The translations under genes and the position numbers were made by a program. From Gnetum montanum (taxonomy: Eukaryota > Streptophyta > Gnetopsida > Gnetales > Gnetaceae), in contig MNCI01025086.1 in the NCBI GenBank assembly GCA_015680685.1, forward strand, positions 198,787 to 262,786: a stretch of 64,000 bases of DNA. Direction: 5' to 3'. Under the pieces are notes generated by a model that saw only the letters and a program-made list of their open reading frames with translations, did no database searches and was not told the DNA's origin. Positions 1 to 11,882 of the stretch are shown in pieces (the stretch's first letter is position 1; the number at the start of each line of letters is the position of its first letter).

Positions 1-1725
1 CATCTACCCAAGCTTGACTTAAATAACTTTTCTAAGTTTTTCAGAGGCTATGATTTAGATCCGCAACATCATCTATAAGCCTTCCATGATGTCTATATAT
101 GGAAAAATATTGACAATGGATCACAAAAACTTAAGCTCTTTCCTTTGACACTCATTGGCCAAGCAAAAATATGGTACAGATCCTTAAAATCAAAATCAAT
201 TCGTAGTTGGCCAACAATGGTAGAACTCTTTACTAAATGATATCAAACCTATGCCAGAGTATCAGCCTTGAGGAGACAAATCCAAGAATGAAAACAAGAG
301 TAACATGGACCCTTGGACATGGCCTTGGAAAGATATTATGCATTGTTAAACAATTGCTCAATAGATGGGTTCTCTGAGGAAAGGCTAATGTACCATATCA
401 TGGATGGGCTCCATAATGAAACAAGGGAAACCCTAAGGATGTATGCCTGAGGTCAACTATATGAGCTATAGACCCACCAACTCTAAGAGCTTATTAAGCA
501 GGTAGAAAAAGAAGAAGGAGAAATGGATAAATGAAAGAATGTTAAAAACTCTCAACAGGACCAAAACCTTGAATTAGAAAAGGTTCATAACCATAAAAAG
601 GAGGAATCAACTCATCTTGAGGAAGTGCAACCATTTCTACCTTTGCCAATGTAACAATCACTAGATGAAATCACAGAAAAGATTAATAAGATGACAAAGT
701 GGGTGCATAGAAAATATGGAAAATATACTAACAATAGTAGAGGCACAACTATGCCAAATCAAGAAACAGGATAGGACACCACGCAAGAATCAAAACAAAG
801 GGTAGAAGATAATAAGAATAAGAACTCAGCTGCCAACTTCTCATATCAATGCAACGTCTATCTATATGATTACCCCAAGGCCAATGCCCAGTTTTGTCAC
901 ATTTACATGAGCATTGTGAAGGAATGTTACATCCAGATTTTGTACAAAAATATCAGGTTCAACCATAGTGGCAAAAGCATGGGGAAACCATCACCAACCC
1001 AACCGTATCCTTTGTATGTCCCAACATCAAATGCTTACTATGTTCAACATCTTGTTTCTCCAACCGAATCATCATCCTCTACTTCACCTCATCATTATCA
1101 TTCTCTAGAATACTATCCACTCATACCCTCTCTGCCAAGGTTGCCACCACATGTACCTTACACTTTTTCTCAACAACAATATTCTCATCCTTCACCTCCT
1201 TCTACATCACCACCAATTGTACTAGAAGCTTTTGCACCACAGCACCAACCTCTAAATGCTACTTGTGCTACTACTATCAACAGTAGTGGGAGTACTCAAA
1301 AGGACCCTTTCTTTAGGCATAGCCATAGGAAGAAGTAGTACGATGCTAAACCACTACATCTTCCAACCCAACACAAGTTCCATGTTGGGATTCATCCTTC
1401 TCCTCGAGCTCAACACCTCATGTTACCTTATCAGGGCCACCACTCAATACTCCAACAACCATGGAGCCCAATGAATATAGCCACATGGGGAGACATGTCG
1501 ATCCTTGCATACCATCTTACGGTCACGAGTGCCATAGTGGGTCAGTTCCTTATCACATGACCACATCTTATAATCTACCCCACTATGCCTACTATAATCA
1601 AATGTGTGAACCCTAATGGGATAAGTATGATCAAGTCCCAATATTTCCAACATGCAAGGATCCCAACCTTCCATTTATTAATTCTAGCCATGCTCAACCA
1701 TTTAGCTATGGGGGGTATCCTCAAT
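1..1725 (+). pseudogene. gag remnant of TGATGAG-family gypsy element A (5' end outside window)
   Basis: This is the capsid/nucleocapsid gene of a Ty3/gypsy retrotransposon. One frame, from about base 40 to 1338, reads a Retrotrans_gag-type core (40-480) with WKNIDNGSQKLKLFP and AKIWYRSL, interrupted by at least eight in-frame stops. A charged Lys/Glu linker follows (480-780). Near 850 a CNVYLYDYPKA block recurs in element C's gag as CNIFLYEHPKG. A Pro/Ser/His-rich tail starts at 970, and after 1338 the frame shifts and the tail fades by about 1700. No protease, reverse transcriptase or integrase follows: the sequence passes straight into the post-pol spacer. The family assignment rests on similarity to the gag of C, E and F in this window and is strong. 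The gene is dead. Confidence 0.85.
1701..1717 (+). promoter_or_regulatory. Internal polypurine-tract-like site of element A
   Basis: The sequence TTTAGCTATGGGGGGTAT closely resembles the element's own 3' PPT (TTAGTCATGGGGGTA at 6358-6372). It sits at the start of the post-pol spacer, the position where B and C carry the same tract. A role as a second plus-strand primer is inference. Confidence 0.5.
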
Positions 1726-3386
1726 TCTAACAACACAGAATTAATAATTTTTTTTCATTTCTTTAATTTTTTAATTTTTTGTTTTCTAGTTTTTCATCTT
1801 TCAATTTGTTACTTTATCTTTTTATGAATAATCTCATCTATGAATAAAGCACTCATGTGACTCATTGGTTGAGGTGTTGTTCTCTACTATCAAGTCTCGG
1901 GTGACTAATTATTTGAATAGCGAGCCCATAACATCCATCTACCCATTCCATTAATAAGAGGTTCTACCCTGGGTATAATGATATTCCTAATCATTAAAAC
2001 TTAAAGTAACCTTGTGTTTATTATACCTAGAGTGAAGAAGGATGGACTAAGCGAGAATGGCCAGGGTGTGACATCAAGGGGACTTGTGGATTCTCTTTGG
2101 TCACATCTGTAGGAGTTATCATGTAGCTTGGTTGTACTAAGATCCTTGTAGATCTAATGAAAAATGGGAGTAAGAGTAATCAAAAGGCACTCAATCAAGG
2201 AAACTCAATGCTATTCTAGGGGGTCCCACTGGAAATACATGCACCCATGCATGAAGGTAGGTGGCTTCTCTAGCTTAAGCATTCATTCAAAAGAAAAAAA
2301 AGAGTGCCACAAAGCAAAATCACTTCTCCCTTGTACGAAACACCAAGTGATCGTATGCCTTGCCATCATGATGCTCTTATTGTTGTCTATAATTGGGAAA
2401 AAACAATGCGATATCACTACTTAGAGGAATGGACTTGGTCCTGATTTTTGAACAACAGGTTAATGACACATTAATCATGCCTTACACTAAGGATTCATTG
2501 TGCCCTAAGTCAGTTACCTCATGTCCCAAGCTCTACAATTCCTTCTACAATTCACCTCATCTTACTATTCATGTATTTTTGACTCATTTCTTGTGTATCA
2601 TTGAATTCATACCTCATCACAGTGGTATCTGCATGTGTGTGTTTTGTGACAATGGTGTAGATTACATTTAACCCTTCTAGTTCTTACGGACATATTAAGG
2701 TGTGGTTACACAAGGGAATTATAGGTAGGAACCTACTGTGGGGAGGACCCACTTTCATAACCCTTGTAATCTACACTCACAACACATCATCATCACATCC
2801 TTTCATACCCTCCAAGAATTACAATGCTCTTTCCCTCATTATCCTTCTAGTTCAAATGTTCCTATGAACTGATACATGTCCTTTCTCCTCATTCGATTCA
2901 TGCATTCCATTGCTAGATTCTACACCATTATATTTTTTGTTGTCTTCAAGACTATTTAATATTACCCTGGACCTTTTACACTGACTTCAAGTCCTTCATT
3001 TTTGAGTTAGAATTTCATAAATTTATCAATTTTTCTATGTACCCTATGCAGCCGCACTATCGCGTACGTGCTATGGCATCATGCAAAACTATATATATGG
3101 ACACCCCCACCCCCACCCCTCGGTGCACGTCAATGTCATTTTGCATAGTTCATGCAAGGGGAGTTGTTCAAANCAACTGTTCACATCAAGGGAATTTTTT
3201 AAATTTTCTTCTATGACTTGTGACTTGCGCACATCTTGTTCCAATATCCATAACTTGCTCGCTAGCACTCCAATTCCTATTCTAAGAGAACCTACTTGAA
3301 CCTGGAATGTTCAACATAGTCATGGAGGAGGGGTACACTTCAAATTGCATATAAATTTTTTGAAATTCATCATCNTGTGATTGTAG
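1726..3386 (+). other. Post-pol spacer of element A, no gene
   Basis: This is non-coding spacer colinear with C (51150-53120) and with the equivalent part of B. A T-rich tract comes first (1740-1830). Later landmarks include GGTGTGACATCAAGG near 2070 and GGGGAGGACCCACTT near 2740, which recur in C as GGTGTGACTTTAAAGG and GGGGAGGACCCACTT. Two single Ns (3173, 3375) bracket 201 bases near the end, so that piece may be mis-scaffolded. Short open frames here are chance. Confidence 0.65.
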
Positions 3387-6139
3387 ATGGCCCCTAAATG
3401 TGGACAACAAGAAAGACCCTTTCAAGGTATGTCCAAGAAACCCAAGAGAGGTAGAGGACAAGCATCTCATGAACAACGTGTAGAGTAGGAGGTGCAATCA
3501 TTTAGTATCCATCAAGAGATTCCTGCTACTACGTAGTCAGGATAGGTAAAAGGAGGAGTTGCTAAAGCACCTAAATAGGGACAACACCTCATGTTATCCC
3601 TGAAGTGTATCTAGACTATCTGAGAAAGGTCCATGTCGGCAGTTGTGATCATGGAATTAAAATTTGGACCTTTCACAAAATTCATTCTTGAGGCTGTTAG
3701 AGACCAACTCAAAGGGTCTCCATTATGGTCTATCCTCTCTAAAAGTGGTGCTTGGTACTTAGGAGAAACGTACCAATTTTGGCACAATAAGGAAGAAGGC
3801 ATCATAGTTAACATTTGTGGTGTGTTTGTATATTTTTCCCCCAAGGCCATCTTGGAAGTGTTGAACCTTTCGAATACAGGGCCAAAAGTTGCTCACCTGT
3901 CCACTCGCTCTGATGCTAATGCACAAAGAGTTTGGTTGGATAGGATGTAGGGCAAAGAGGAAAAGACATATGAAGAGTTAATGCTGGAAGAAAATATATA
4001 CTTCAAGATTGGCACTTATCACATCTTCCCCACAAGAGGATTAAAAAGAATATCAATGTATGCAACAAGAGGATGTGTGATATTGATGGGAAAGACTAAT
4101 GCTAACCTTCCTCATCTGTATCTCATGGAGATCTTAAGACAATTTGAAGAATGCAAGATAAGGAAGTTCACGTTGCCCTTCCCTTATCTCATCAGGAAGC
4201 TGTGCAAACGTGCTGGTATTCTAGGGTACACCAATGATGTTCCCAGAAGATCCCAAAATGCTTCGTTCGCTAAACTACTAAAGCCACCAACCCCAAGAAA
4301 AAGTGTTGATGAGACACTAGAGCCAGAGCAAGAATAGATGGTGGGGCCCACTACAACTCAAAATGCAAGGCCTAGCCAACTCCCAAGCATAGGGCCTAGT
4401 CAACAAGAAGTAGGGTCCAACACGAGCCAGCGAAACCAACCATCACCACTGCTGCAGGACTATCAATTGTCAATGAGCCATCTGAGGGCCATCACTGAGA
4501 TAGTCAGTTCAGGAAGTTATGATGATGCTAATCGCTTCCACCTCATCAATGACATCATATGGTCCACAATTTCTATTGATCATGTATGGGGCAAGGTATC
4601 CATTCAAATAGGAGGAGGGGAGACTCCTTAGTCACAACAGATTTCAGGGAATGCTACGTCTTTCCAAGTGCAATTGGAAATGGGTGAAGAGGCCACCGTG
4701 ATAGTCATGCAGCACCAAGATGCAACAGAGCCCCATAAGTGATCACAAACCACATCAAAGAATCTTTTAATGTCCCTGTTGTGCCATCGAATGATTTCAC
4801 AAGAGCACGAGATGCTCAAACTCTAGTCAGTCCCTCAATGACTCCTGCGGAGCATGAGGATGTCCTTGACCAATTGTTGTAGATAGGACAAGTAATGATG
4901 TCCTTATTCGACATCTCGTAAGATGTCATGGTAGTGCAATCAAACCTCATCTCCACCAAAGGAAATTTGGTCATGGAAGAGACCAGGGCCAAGCATGTAG
5001 AAGTAGAGTTGGAAAAACTCCTAGAAAGGCTCATTACCCTACAAGTTGCATAGTAGGACCCATCTTAGTTTGTTCCCATAGACCAACTGGACACTTTCAA
5101 GATGGAGTAACTTAATAAATTATTAACGAACAATAAAAGAGTGGTGGAGGAGAAGAAGAAGGCTGACTGGGATGCCTTCAAGGCACAAGCGTAAACCTAT
5201 GCACATGCCAAGGCACTTAAAGCCTTACAGGAAGAGAATAAACAACTTGTTACTGACAATCTTCAGTTGACCAGTATGAAAAAATAGAAGAATGTTCTTC
5301 AAGAAAACTTTTAGCAATTACAAGAATAGTTGGTCAGGGTCAACCAAGACATGAATTGTTTAGCCAGAGAGAATCGAACCCTCTCAATGGAGGAGGTATG
5401 CATAATCCATCACAAAATGGCCATCAAAATAATCATGTGGCAAAATGAGGCCAAGCAGCATGAAAATTTAAAGGAGAATTTTAGAGACCAAGTGGGGATG
5501 TACAAGAAAATTATAGAAAAGGAGATCCATATGGCCAAGGTTGACATCAACACTTTCAGTTCTCAACACACTGATTGGCAAGCCATAATGGACACATATG
5601 CATTTTCCCACCAAGCAGAGCTTAAAATCTGGGACTTGTAGATTCAAGATCTCACAGAGTACATGGAATTGGCAAATGTGCGGTATGCCAATTTAGCCAT
5701 GTTGACATCAGGACGCCCAAGAATGGAGCTCGAGAAGCGGGTAGCTACCACCTACACCAAGTATGAAGCAGAATTTGCAGAGCACAAGAAAATGTTGCAA
5801 AAGCTATAAATCACAAATTCTAAACTAGAGGTGGTTAAGACCAGCTATCAAGGCTAGAAAGATGTCACAGCAAACTTGGCTCGATGGCTTACAAATTTAT
5901 GAGAGTACAAGGACAAAGCCAGAGCCTATGAGGATGAATGATGGTTGTTGGTGGCCTGGTATGTTAAAGCAAATCAAATGTTTCCACAACTACCATGTTC
6001 ATGGGAGGTGCTGACTCTGTCAAACATTGGAGCATCAGCATGGATGGCACAAGACCCCCAAACTAAAGAGGAAAATCTCTAGGCATTATTGTAGAGCCAT
6101 CAAATTCCACAATCTAGAGCACAAGACAAGGGTAAGTGA
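3387..6139 (+). pseudogene. Accessory ORF (ORF3) of element A: plant-transposon-domain-like N half, long coiled-coil C half
   Basis: A decayed frame of about 915 codons lies in sense orientation between the post-pol spacer and the 3' LTR. The ATG at 3387 begins a basic N terminus (KKPKRGRG). A globular part at 3633-4330 contains ELKFGPFTKFILEAVRD, FSPKAILEVLNL and TLPFPYLIRKLCKRAG. A Gln/Pro/Ser hinge (4338-4640) and a long charged heptad-like region (about 4860-5940) follow, with LENLKEN-type repeats and DLTEYMELANVRYANLAML. There are many in-frame stops, and a frameshift lies between about 4735 and 4745. A homologous copy lies in element G (61600-64000, minus strand). The globular part resembles, from memory, the putative plant transposon protein domain (Pfam PF20167) seen in Athila-like env-position ORFs; I could not search this. 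No transmembrane segment is evident. Its function is unknown. Confidence 0.7.
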
Positions 6140-6372
6140 CCCATGGAGAATCCACCACCACCTTGAACCACATGAGTTCCAAAAAATTTTATAATTTTGA
6201 AATTTTGTAATTTCTATGATCATGTCCCAATTTTGTTGTATTCAATTCTCCACTACAGCATGAATGAATACCCAGTCAGTCAATAATCCCATACCTATCC
6301 AATGTGTAATAAATGAGACTTGTTCTAATTTTTTTTGAATTGAGGATGAGTTTTCATTTAGTCATGGGGGTA
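6140..6372 (+). promoter_or_regulatory. 3' untranslated end and polypurine tract of element A
   Basis: This segment matches C just before its 3' LTR (AGTCAATAATCCCATACC is shared by both). It ends in the PPT TTAGTCATGGGGGTA at 6358-6372, the expected plus-strand primer directly abutting the LTR. Confidence 0.75.
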
Positions 6373-7222
6373 TCATGAATCATGATTCATTAGATCGCGA
6401 TATTTCATACACGATATCATGTATGCAATATCGCAGCCTAGCAATATTGTATACACGATATCGTAGTTTCCATGTGAGCCTATAAATACACAATGGGGCA
6501 CACAGGAAAGAGAGTTTTTTTTAGTAAGATTAGTTTTAGTCAGTAGATAGAAATTAGTTCATTTTTTAGTCCTTCTCAACCCTTTCTCCTAGTGCATGCC
6601 TGTAGTGTGATGATTGTAATTGTACGACACCTTTATTCAAGTGTGACGTACTTGGACATGCACATGACCGGAAATAAAGATTGAGATTACTTCATCATTA
6701 CAGCATTCACTTAGTTTAATTATTTAATTGTTATTATTATTTATTACTTTCGTAGTTAATATCTCTTCACCCTAAACTCATTAAATGTGGAATGAGTATG
6801 AATTATTCACAAGCATTTAAGTATGAGTACTTGGTAACCCAGTAGTGTACCTAGGATCTACGCTTGGTAATCCTAGTAGTAGTCATGCACGAGGTCCAAG
6901 ATGTGTACAGATGATTAAGGAATGGATACTCATCGCAGTTAGGCTAGATTAGACTCTCTCTTCCTTTTCCTCCTAGCTTAACTAAAGTTATTTTCCATTA
7001 CCTCCAAGAGTAGCACTAGGTTAGAAACTACATCATACACCTCACTCTAGACTAAACCATACGTGACAAAGAAAATACTAGTCCAAGTGGGAAGACAATG
7101 AACTATGATCAATGAGTAACTATCTAGATACCACAACTAGCCCATCTGTAGAGCTCAACTGGATCGTGTGTGAAATGCTCGTATTTGTATCGTTGAGTGT
7201 AGGGGTACCTTGCCACTCATCA
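6373..7222 (+). mobile_element. 3' LTR of element A (TGATGAG family, 850 bp)
   Basis: The start is eroded from TGATGA to TCATGA directly after the PPT, and the end is CACTCATCA. The first 105 bp are a cluster of GATATC palindromes. A TATA box (CTATAAATAC) follows at 6480-6489. The U5 end (GTAGGGGTACCTTGCCACTCATCA) is shared with B and C. The upstream LTR is outside the window. The five bases after the LTR (AAAGG, 7223-7227) are the expected target-site duplication, but its partner cannot be seen. Confidence 0.88.
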
Positions 7223-8035
7223 AAAGGGGAAAGGAGTTTAGAACATAGTGTCAATCATTGGAAAAATTGATAGGGGTAGAGGGTTAGATTGCATAGGATT
7301 ACTAATGCTTATCATTCCAAATTAGGTTTGAATTTTGTTCATGAGGGTAATTTGTTCTAATTCAACAACTTTAGCCATTACTCCCTGTATTTCTGTTATG
7401 TTGGGATTAGATTTGATGGCATAGGCAAAGAATGGATCAATGGTGAACAAGTAAAAATTGAGGATGCCATCAGGTTGTGGACGCATCTCATTTGGCACAT
7501 AGGCAAGTTTACAAAAGAATCTTTTGTAGTCCTAGACATTTTCTCTAGGTATTTTCCTTAAGCTTGTAAAATTTCTTGATGCTATGGCTAGGCTAGTAAA
7601 CTTGTCAAATTGGAGTAAGAACTTACTTTTGAATTCATTCCATAAGTCAATGGAGGCACTAGGGAGCATCAAAAACCATTGGGTGGCTTTGCTCCTAAAA
7701 TTCTTCACAAAGACCCTACATGCTATGTCATTTTGGACAATGTTGTGGATGCCTAGCAAGGTTTCGAAGCATTGTATATGTTGGCAGGCATCACTATTAG
7801 GGATTGTGGGATTGTAGACAAAATTTATATTTTGGAGTGATTTTGGGATGTCATGATATTTGGTGAAGTTGAAATGATTGCTCATCAAGGGAGCAGGGGG
7901 TTGATTGGCTACCATCCCAATTCGTGTTCTCCTAAGGATGGAACTTGGGAAATGAGAAGCTCGTTGTTTCCTTAGTGTAAAGGGATGAGTAATTGGTTAG
8001 TTAGGGGCAAAGGAGTTCACTCATATAATAAAAGT
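7223..8035 (-). pseudogene. gag remnant of a different Ty3/gypsy element (K)
   Basis: The minus strand reads a Retrotrans_gag-type capsid, open from 7915 to 7532 and continuing degenerately to about 7300. Visible segments include NSDACQHIQCFETLLG, CRVFVKNFRSKATQWF and LPSASIDLWNEFKSKF. This is the usual gag order of helix-rich core, a tryptophan followed by a short linker, then W..F...F. It is unlike the TGATGAG-family gag. Downstream parts of K would lie left of A, so A probably inserted into K. The 5' part is interrupted by the assembly gap at 8113. Confidence 0.75.
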
Positions 8036-8475
8036 TACAAAATATAAATGTTAAAATGAAACCATAAAATTGAACAAAAAGAAAAGAAATATTGCAATAA
8101 TATATTATTATTNNNNNNNNNNNNNNNNNNNNNNNNNNNNNNNNNNNNNNNNNNNNNNNNNNNNNNNNNNNNNNNNNNNNNNNNNNNNNNNNNNNNNNNN
8201 NNNNNNNNNNNNNNNNNNNNNNNNNNNNNNNNNNNNNNNNNNNNNNNNNNNNNNNNNNNNNNNNNNNNNNNNNNNNNNNNNNNNNNNNNNNNNNNNNNNN
8301 NNNNNNNNNNNNNNNNNNNNNNNNNNNNNNNNNNNNNNNNNNNNNNNNNNNNNNNNNNNNNNNNNNNNNNNNGGCACACCAACACTTGGGGAAAACTCAT
8401 TTGAGGAGACTATTGCTTAGGGTGCCTCCCATATGGATATGAAAACCTGAGAATAGTCTTAGCTAGAGAGGGCTA
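8036..8475. other. Assembly gap (8113-8372) and flanks
   Basis: 260 Ns are flanked by AT-rich sequence on the left and a stretch ending near GGCTATG on the right. Open frames across the Ns are meaningless. No feature is recognised in the flanks. Confidence 0.9.
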
Positions 8476-9803
8476 TGTAACATTTTAAAATAGTAAACCA
8501 AACTACAAAATCAAGAATTTAAATTAAATGATTATCTTGAATTCAAGAATAAAATAAGTAACTAAAAAATAAATGTTCCCTATTTCCCACTAGTGCCGCC
8601 GATCCGTCACTGCTGATGGTACCCACTACTAGGTAGGAAAACTACAACTATCCCCTAAAGTGGAAGAGAGAGAAGGATGCCACTATTGTCTGCTCTGCAC
8701 TACTATGTGCTTCCATCATGCTATGTGGTGGAGAGAAAGGGAGTAAATCCACATTCTATCCATGCACTTGCTATACTAATGGGAAAGAAAAGAGAACCCT
8801 GTCATCAAGAGACATCACCTACTACAATTGCAAAATGAAAGAGAGACTACTATTGTCTTTCCTACAGCTGCAGCTATCAACCACCATCATGGACTATCTA
8901 CCTCATTGTCTACCATGTGCACTTGCACGTGGCTGAAAGAGAAGACTACCCACCAATTTTCACACTTTTTTGCAACCTACTCTATGATTGGCAAGAACCT
9001 GCATCGCCATTGCCATCATCTATATTGCTACGGACACACAATAGTAACTAACCACCACCTGTTGTCTGCTGGTTCATCGCAGTTGCTGAGGATGGAGGAA
9101 ATAGGTTGCCTTAATTACTAAGGAGGGAGGAAAGAGGTTATTGCAGTTGCTGGGGAGGCCCACCATAGCCTACCACATGCCTTATTATAGCTGACGTCTC
9201 GCTATCCTCCAAAAAGAGAAGAAGGAAACCACTGCTTGTGGGTTTCTTTGCTACACCACCCTAGGATCTAATGGATGCTAGAGTGTCCTGGAGATAGATC
9301 TCCCTTGGTTGCTACCCCAAGGCCTCTTTGATTTTTGTCAATTTGAATGCCCATGTTTTCCATGTAACGACCACACCAACATCCCATGTTTGGCATCAGT
9401 TACGCCCATGAAACTAGCCATCATGAATGCCCATGTAACTATAGCCATGACCACAAATGTAACACTTGCCACTACACATAACACCCCACATTCTTGCCAC
9501 TTGTTGACGCCATTGTTACATTCCATCCATGGCTAGCATGTTTCCCTTATTAGCTTGCACCTTTTGAACAATGTCTCTAGCAACCATAGTGACGACATCA
9601 ACATAGGATACTGTTAATGCAGTGAATGGTTTACATCATGGATAATTGTATATAACTTATACCAAATTTTAAATACATTTGCTAGTCTAACTCAATACTA
9701 CCAATCAAGGCTACTCAAAATTCAAGACTCCTACACAAATATTGCAAATTCAAAACTGAACAATGTGGAATTATTCCAATATATTTCAAGTCTAGATGTT
9801 ACA
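8476..9803 (-). mobile_element. Possible eroded 5' LTR or leader of element K
   Basis: On the minus strand this stretch starts TGTAACATCTAGAC (at 9803) and ends AAAATGTTACA (at 8476), a TGTAACAT/ATGTTACA terminal inverted pair typical of plant LTRs, and it lies upstream of K's gag. No second copy and no convincing PBS is visible, so the call is weak. The interior holds CA- and CCACC-rich simple sequence and a short imperfect repeat of CCCATGTAAC-type units near 9350-9450. The small open frames look fortuitous. Confidence 0.22.
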
Positions 9804-10337
9804 CATCCACCCCTTTTTTCATTATTAAATATTACTTTTTTTTGTCAAAATTATTCTTTTGAAATCTTATGTTCATTTTTTTAACTATATATACATCACT
9901 GTGGCTTTTCTTTGTGTGTTTGTCCATACCAACAAAACTTTCGCTAAGTTGAAACCAAACATCATCATCTTATCCTTATCTCAATAATATTACGTTAAGT
10001 AAAGTTTTCTTTCATCTCTAGTCATTTTAACTTATGTAAGAGCTAAAGACTGATGTATTTGTAATCGGTGATGAAATCAAATAGCTTAACAAATTGCCTC
10101 TAGTTTATTAAAATGTATAGAATAGATATATATTTTCTTTGTTTTCTTTGCTCTAAACTAGTTTGAATGGAAAAGCTAAAGAAAGAAACTAAACAATAAC
10201 ATAGGAAAAGGAAGAAGTATTAGTAATTTTTAATTAAGGTGAGTCTTTCTGTGTATTTCAGGCTTGCAACATTACCAAATATCAGTAATCAACTAATGCA
10301 TGTTGTTGATCATGGCCCCATGCGATAGCATGGGAGA
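9804..10337. other. Unassigned AT-rich sequence
   Basis: I recognise no gene, LTR or repeat here. If element I is nested in a TGATGAG-family copy, as its right flank suggests, part of this may be that copy's interior, but I see no landmark to confirm it. Confidence 0.5.
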
Positions 10338-10791
10338 TGTTGGTATCAATAGATTTAAGGTTATTTTCCTTTGAAATGTAGGAGGATGAAGGAGTGTGGA
10401 AATCCTATTGTGTTCCATACTATCTTAACCATCACCAATATAACTACATGACCTTGATTTCTTTGTGAACCTTGTTACAAGGATATGTAGGCTTGTTGGA
10501 GAGGCTTGCCTCCTTGGCTCTAGCCACCAAACTTCTCTTTAGAGTAGGGCTTAAGATTAGATGCGTTAGAGTAGAATGTGCTTTAACTCCCTAAGGGGAT
10601 TAGTATTGTGTATGTGTATTGCTTATGACATATTCAATGCATACCTATCCAATGACTAATAGGTTGTGTGCTCCTATCTTGTGCTTGTAGGTGCTTTATG
10701 CTTTGAAGCATAGTCTAATTTAAGTCTACCCTCCTTTGCTATTGTTTTTGGACTCTTCGGTGCTATCAAATGGTATTTTCAAAGAGCAACA
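10338..10791 (+). mobile_element. 5' LTR of chromovirus element I
   Basis: This is a direct repeat with 22417-22908. Shared blocks include AAGGATATGTAGGCTTGTTGG (here; AAAGATATGTAGGCTTGTTGG there), CCTAAGGGGATT and GCTTTGAAGCATAGT. The ends read TGTTG and CAACA, a 5-bp inverted pair. Boundaries are uncertain by about 25 bp at the left. A TGGTATTTTCAAAGAGC tract at 10771 resembles a tRNA-iMet PBS, but it also occurs in the second copy and is counted here as LTR. No clear PBS follows. Confidence 0.65.
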
Positions 10792-11882
10792 CTGTTATGC
10801 TTAGTACTAGAGTTGAGGTTCACAATCTAAGATTGGTGGTGGTTTATGGTTTGTTCCTTGAAACTCATGGGAAACCATGGTGCACAAGAAGAAGATCAAA
10901 GGGAGCCATCTCTCCAATGCTACTCCTACTAGTTTTGACCCTCATAATAGTATAGAGGAGCATGTACATGAAAAAGCATATGATATGACCTTGGAATGTG
11001 AGAACCTAAATGATGATGATGAAGTATCTAGAAAGCATGAGGATTACTTTCTTGATAAGGTACAAGAGCTGGTGGTGGGGGGCCGGGGGGGAGAAGGAAA
11101 GAGAGAGAGAGAGAGAGGGATGTGAAGGGTTGGGGGAGGTGGGTGCAAGGCAAGAGGGGGGGATGATGTACCTCCTTGAAATTAATAGTATGATCCTTAG
11201 TCACTTGCTAGTGGTAGATTTGATAAAAATGATCCATGAACTTGTTGACAAGCTTGATATCCCATATCTTCAGAAATTGAATTTAGGAGCTAAGAACAAG
11301 CTCTTGAAAACCTATAATTTTGTGCTATGGAATCAGGTGGAATGAATGGGGGATGTCATTGATGATGTCCAAGTCCCTATGGGTGACATCTTGTAAAGGA
11401 GATGATCCTAGAGGCACATATGAAAAAGCTTGAGACAAAGAACAAGAAACTAGATGACTAGGTGGCTATTCTAGAAAAGGTAGTAATAATTGGTTTGGGG
11501 TAGTCAAATCATAAGTTCTGAGCCAAAGAGCCCAAGGTCTACAAAGGTAATTATGATGACGAGCTTCTATATGTCTTCATCCTTGAGATGGAGTGCTTCC
11601 TTGACATGAATGAATACCTAGAGAAAATGAGGTTCAACATCGCTTTTGAATTTTAGGAATAGTTTCTCAATCATGGTGGCTTGGCATTGTTCAAGAAATG
11701 AAAGCACGAATAGCCCAAATGTCAGTTAAAACATAGGATGATCTCAAAATTTCTCTAGTGAAGAACTTCTACCTAGGAACTTCTATTAACAAAGCTTGGG
11801 TAAAGTTGAAGGAACTTTAGTAAACTAGAAAGCTAGAAGATTATCTTTGAAAATACCAAGAAGAGGTCTTGTGAATTCTGGT
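10792..11882 (+). pseudogene. Chromovirus gag remnant of element I, truncated at the J LTR
   Basis: A leader is followed by an open stretch from 10877 (MVHKKKIKGSHLSNATP) with an acidic segment. From about 11520 a recognisable chromovirus-type gag core reads KEPKVYKGNYDDELLYVF, MECFLDMNEYLEKMRF and DLKISLVKNFYLGTSINKAW, then QTRKLEDYL and YQEEVL. Several in-frame stops and frameshifts are present. Reading ends abruptly at 11882, where the J LTR starts; zinc knuckle and protease are missing. A purine-rich low-complexity stretch (11078-11165) interrupts the N-terminal part. Capsid assembly would have been its role; it is not functional now. Confidence 0.7.
11078..11165 (+). repeat. Purine-rich low-complexity tract with (GA)n
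   Basis: G-runs flank about ten GA dinucleotides at 11099-11119, inside the gag leader of element I. It looks like a microsatellite expansion within a dead gene. Confidence 0.8.

Noticed and set aside
907-2671. Several short frames at 1256-2671 as separate genes
   Set aside because: They lie in the gag tail or the non-coding spacer of element A, which is colinear with C's spacer.
8035-8420. Open frames through the N gap
   Set aside because: They consist of Ns.
9309-9536. Plus and minus frames with repeated Cys/His and Met-Ala segments
   Set aside because: They come from short CCCATGTAAC-type repeats on both strands. No family resemblance was found.
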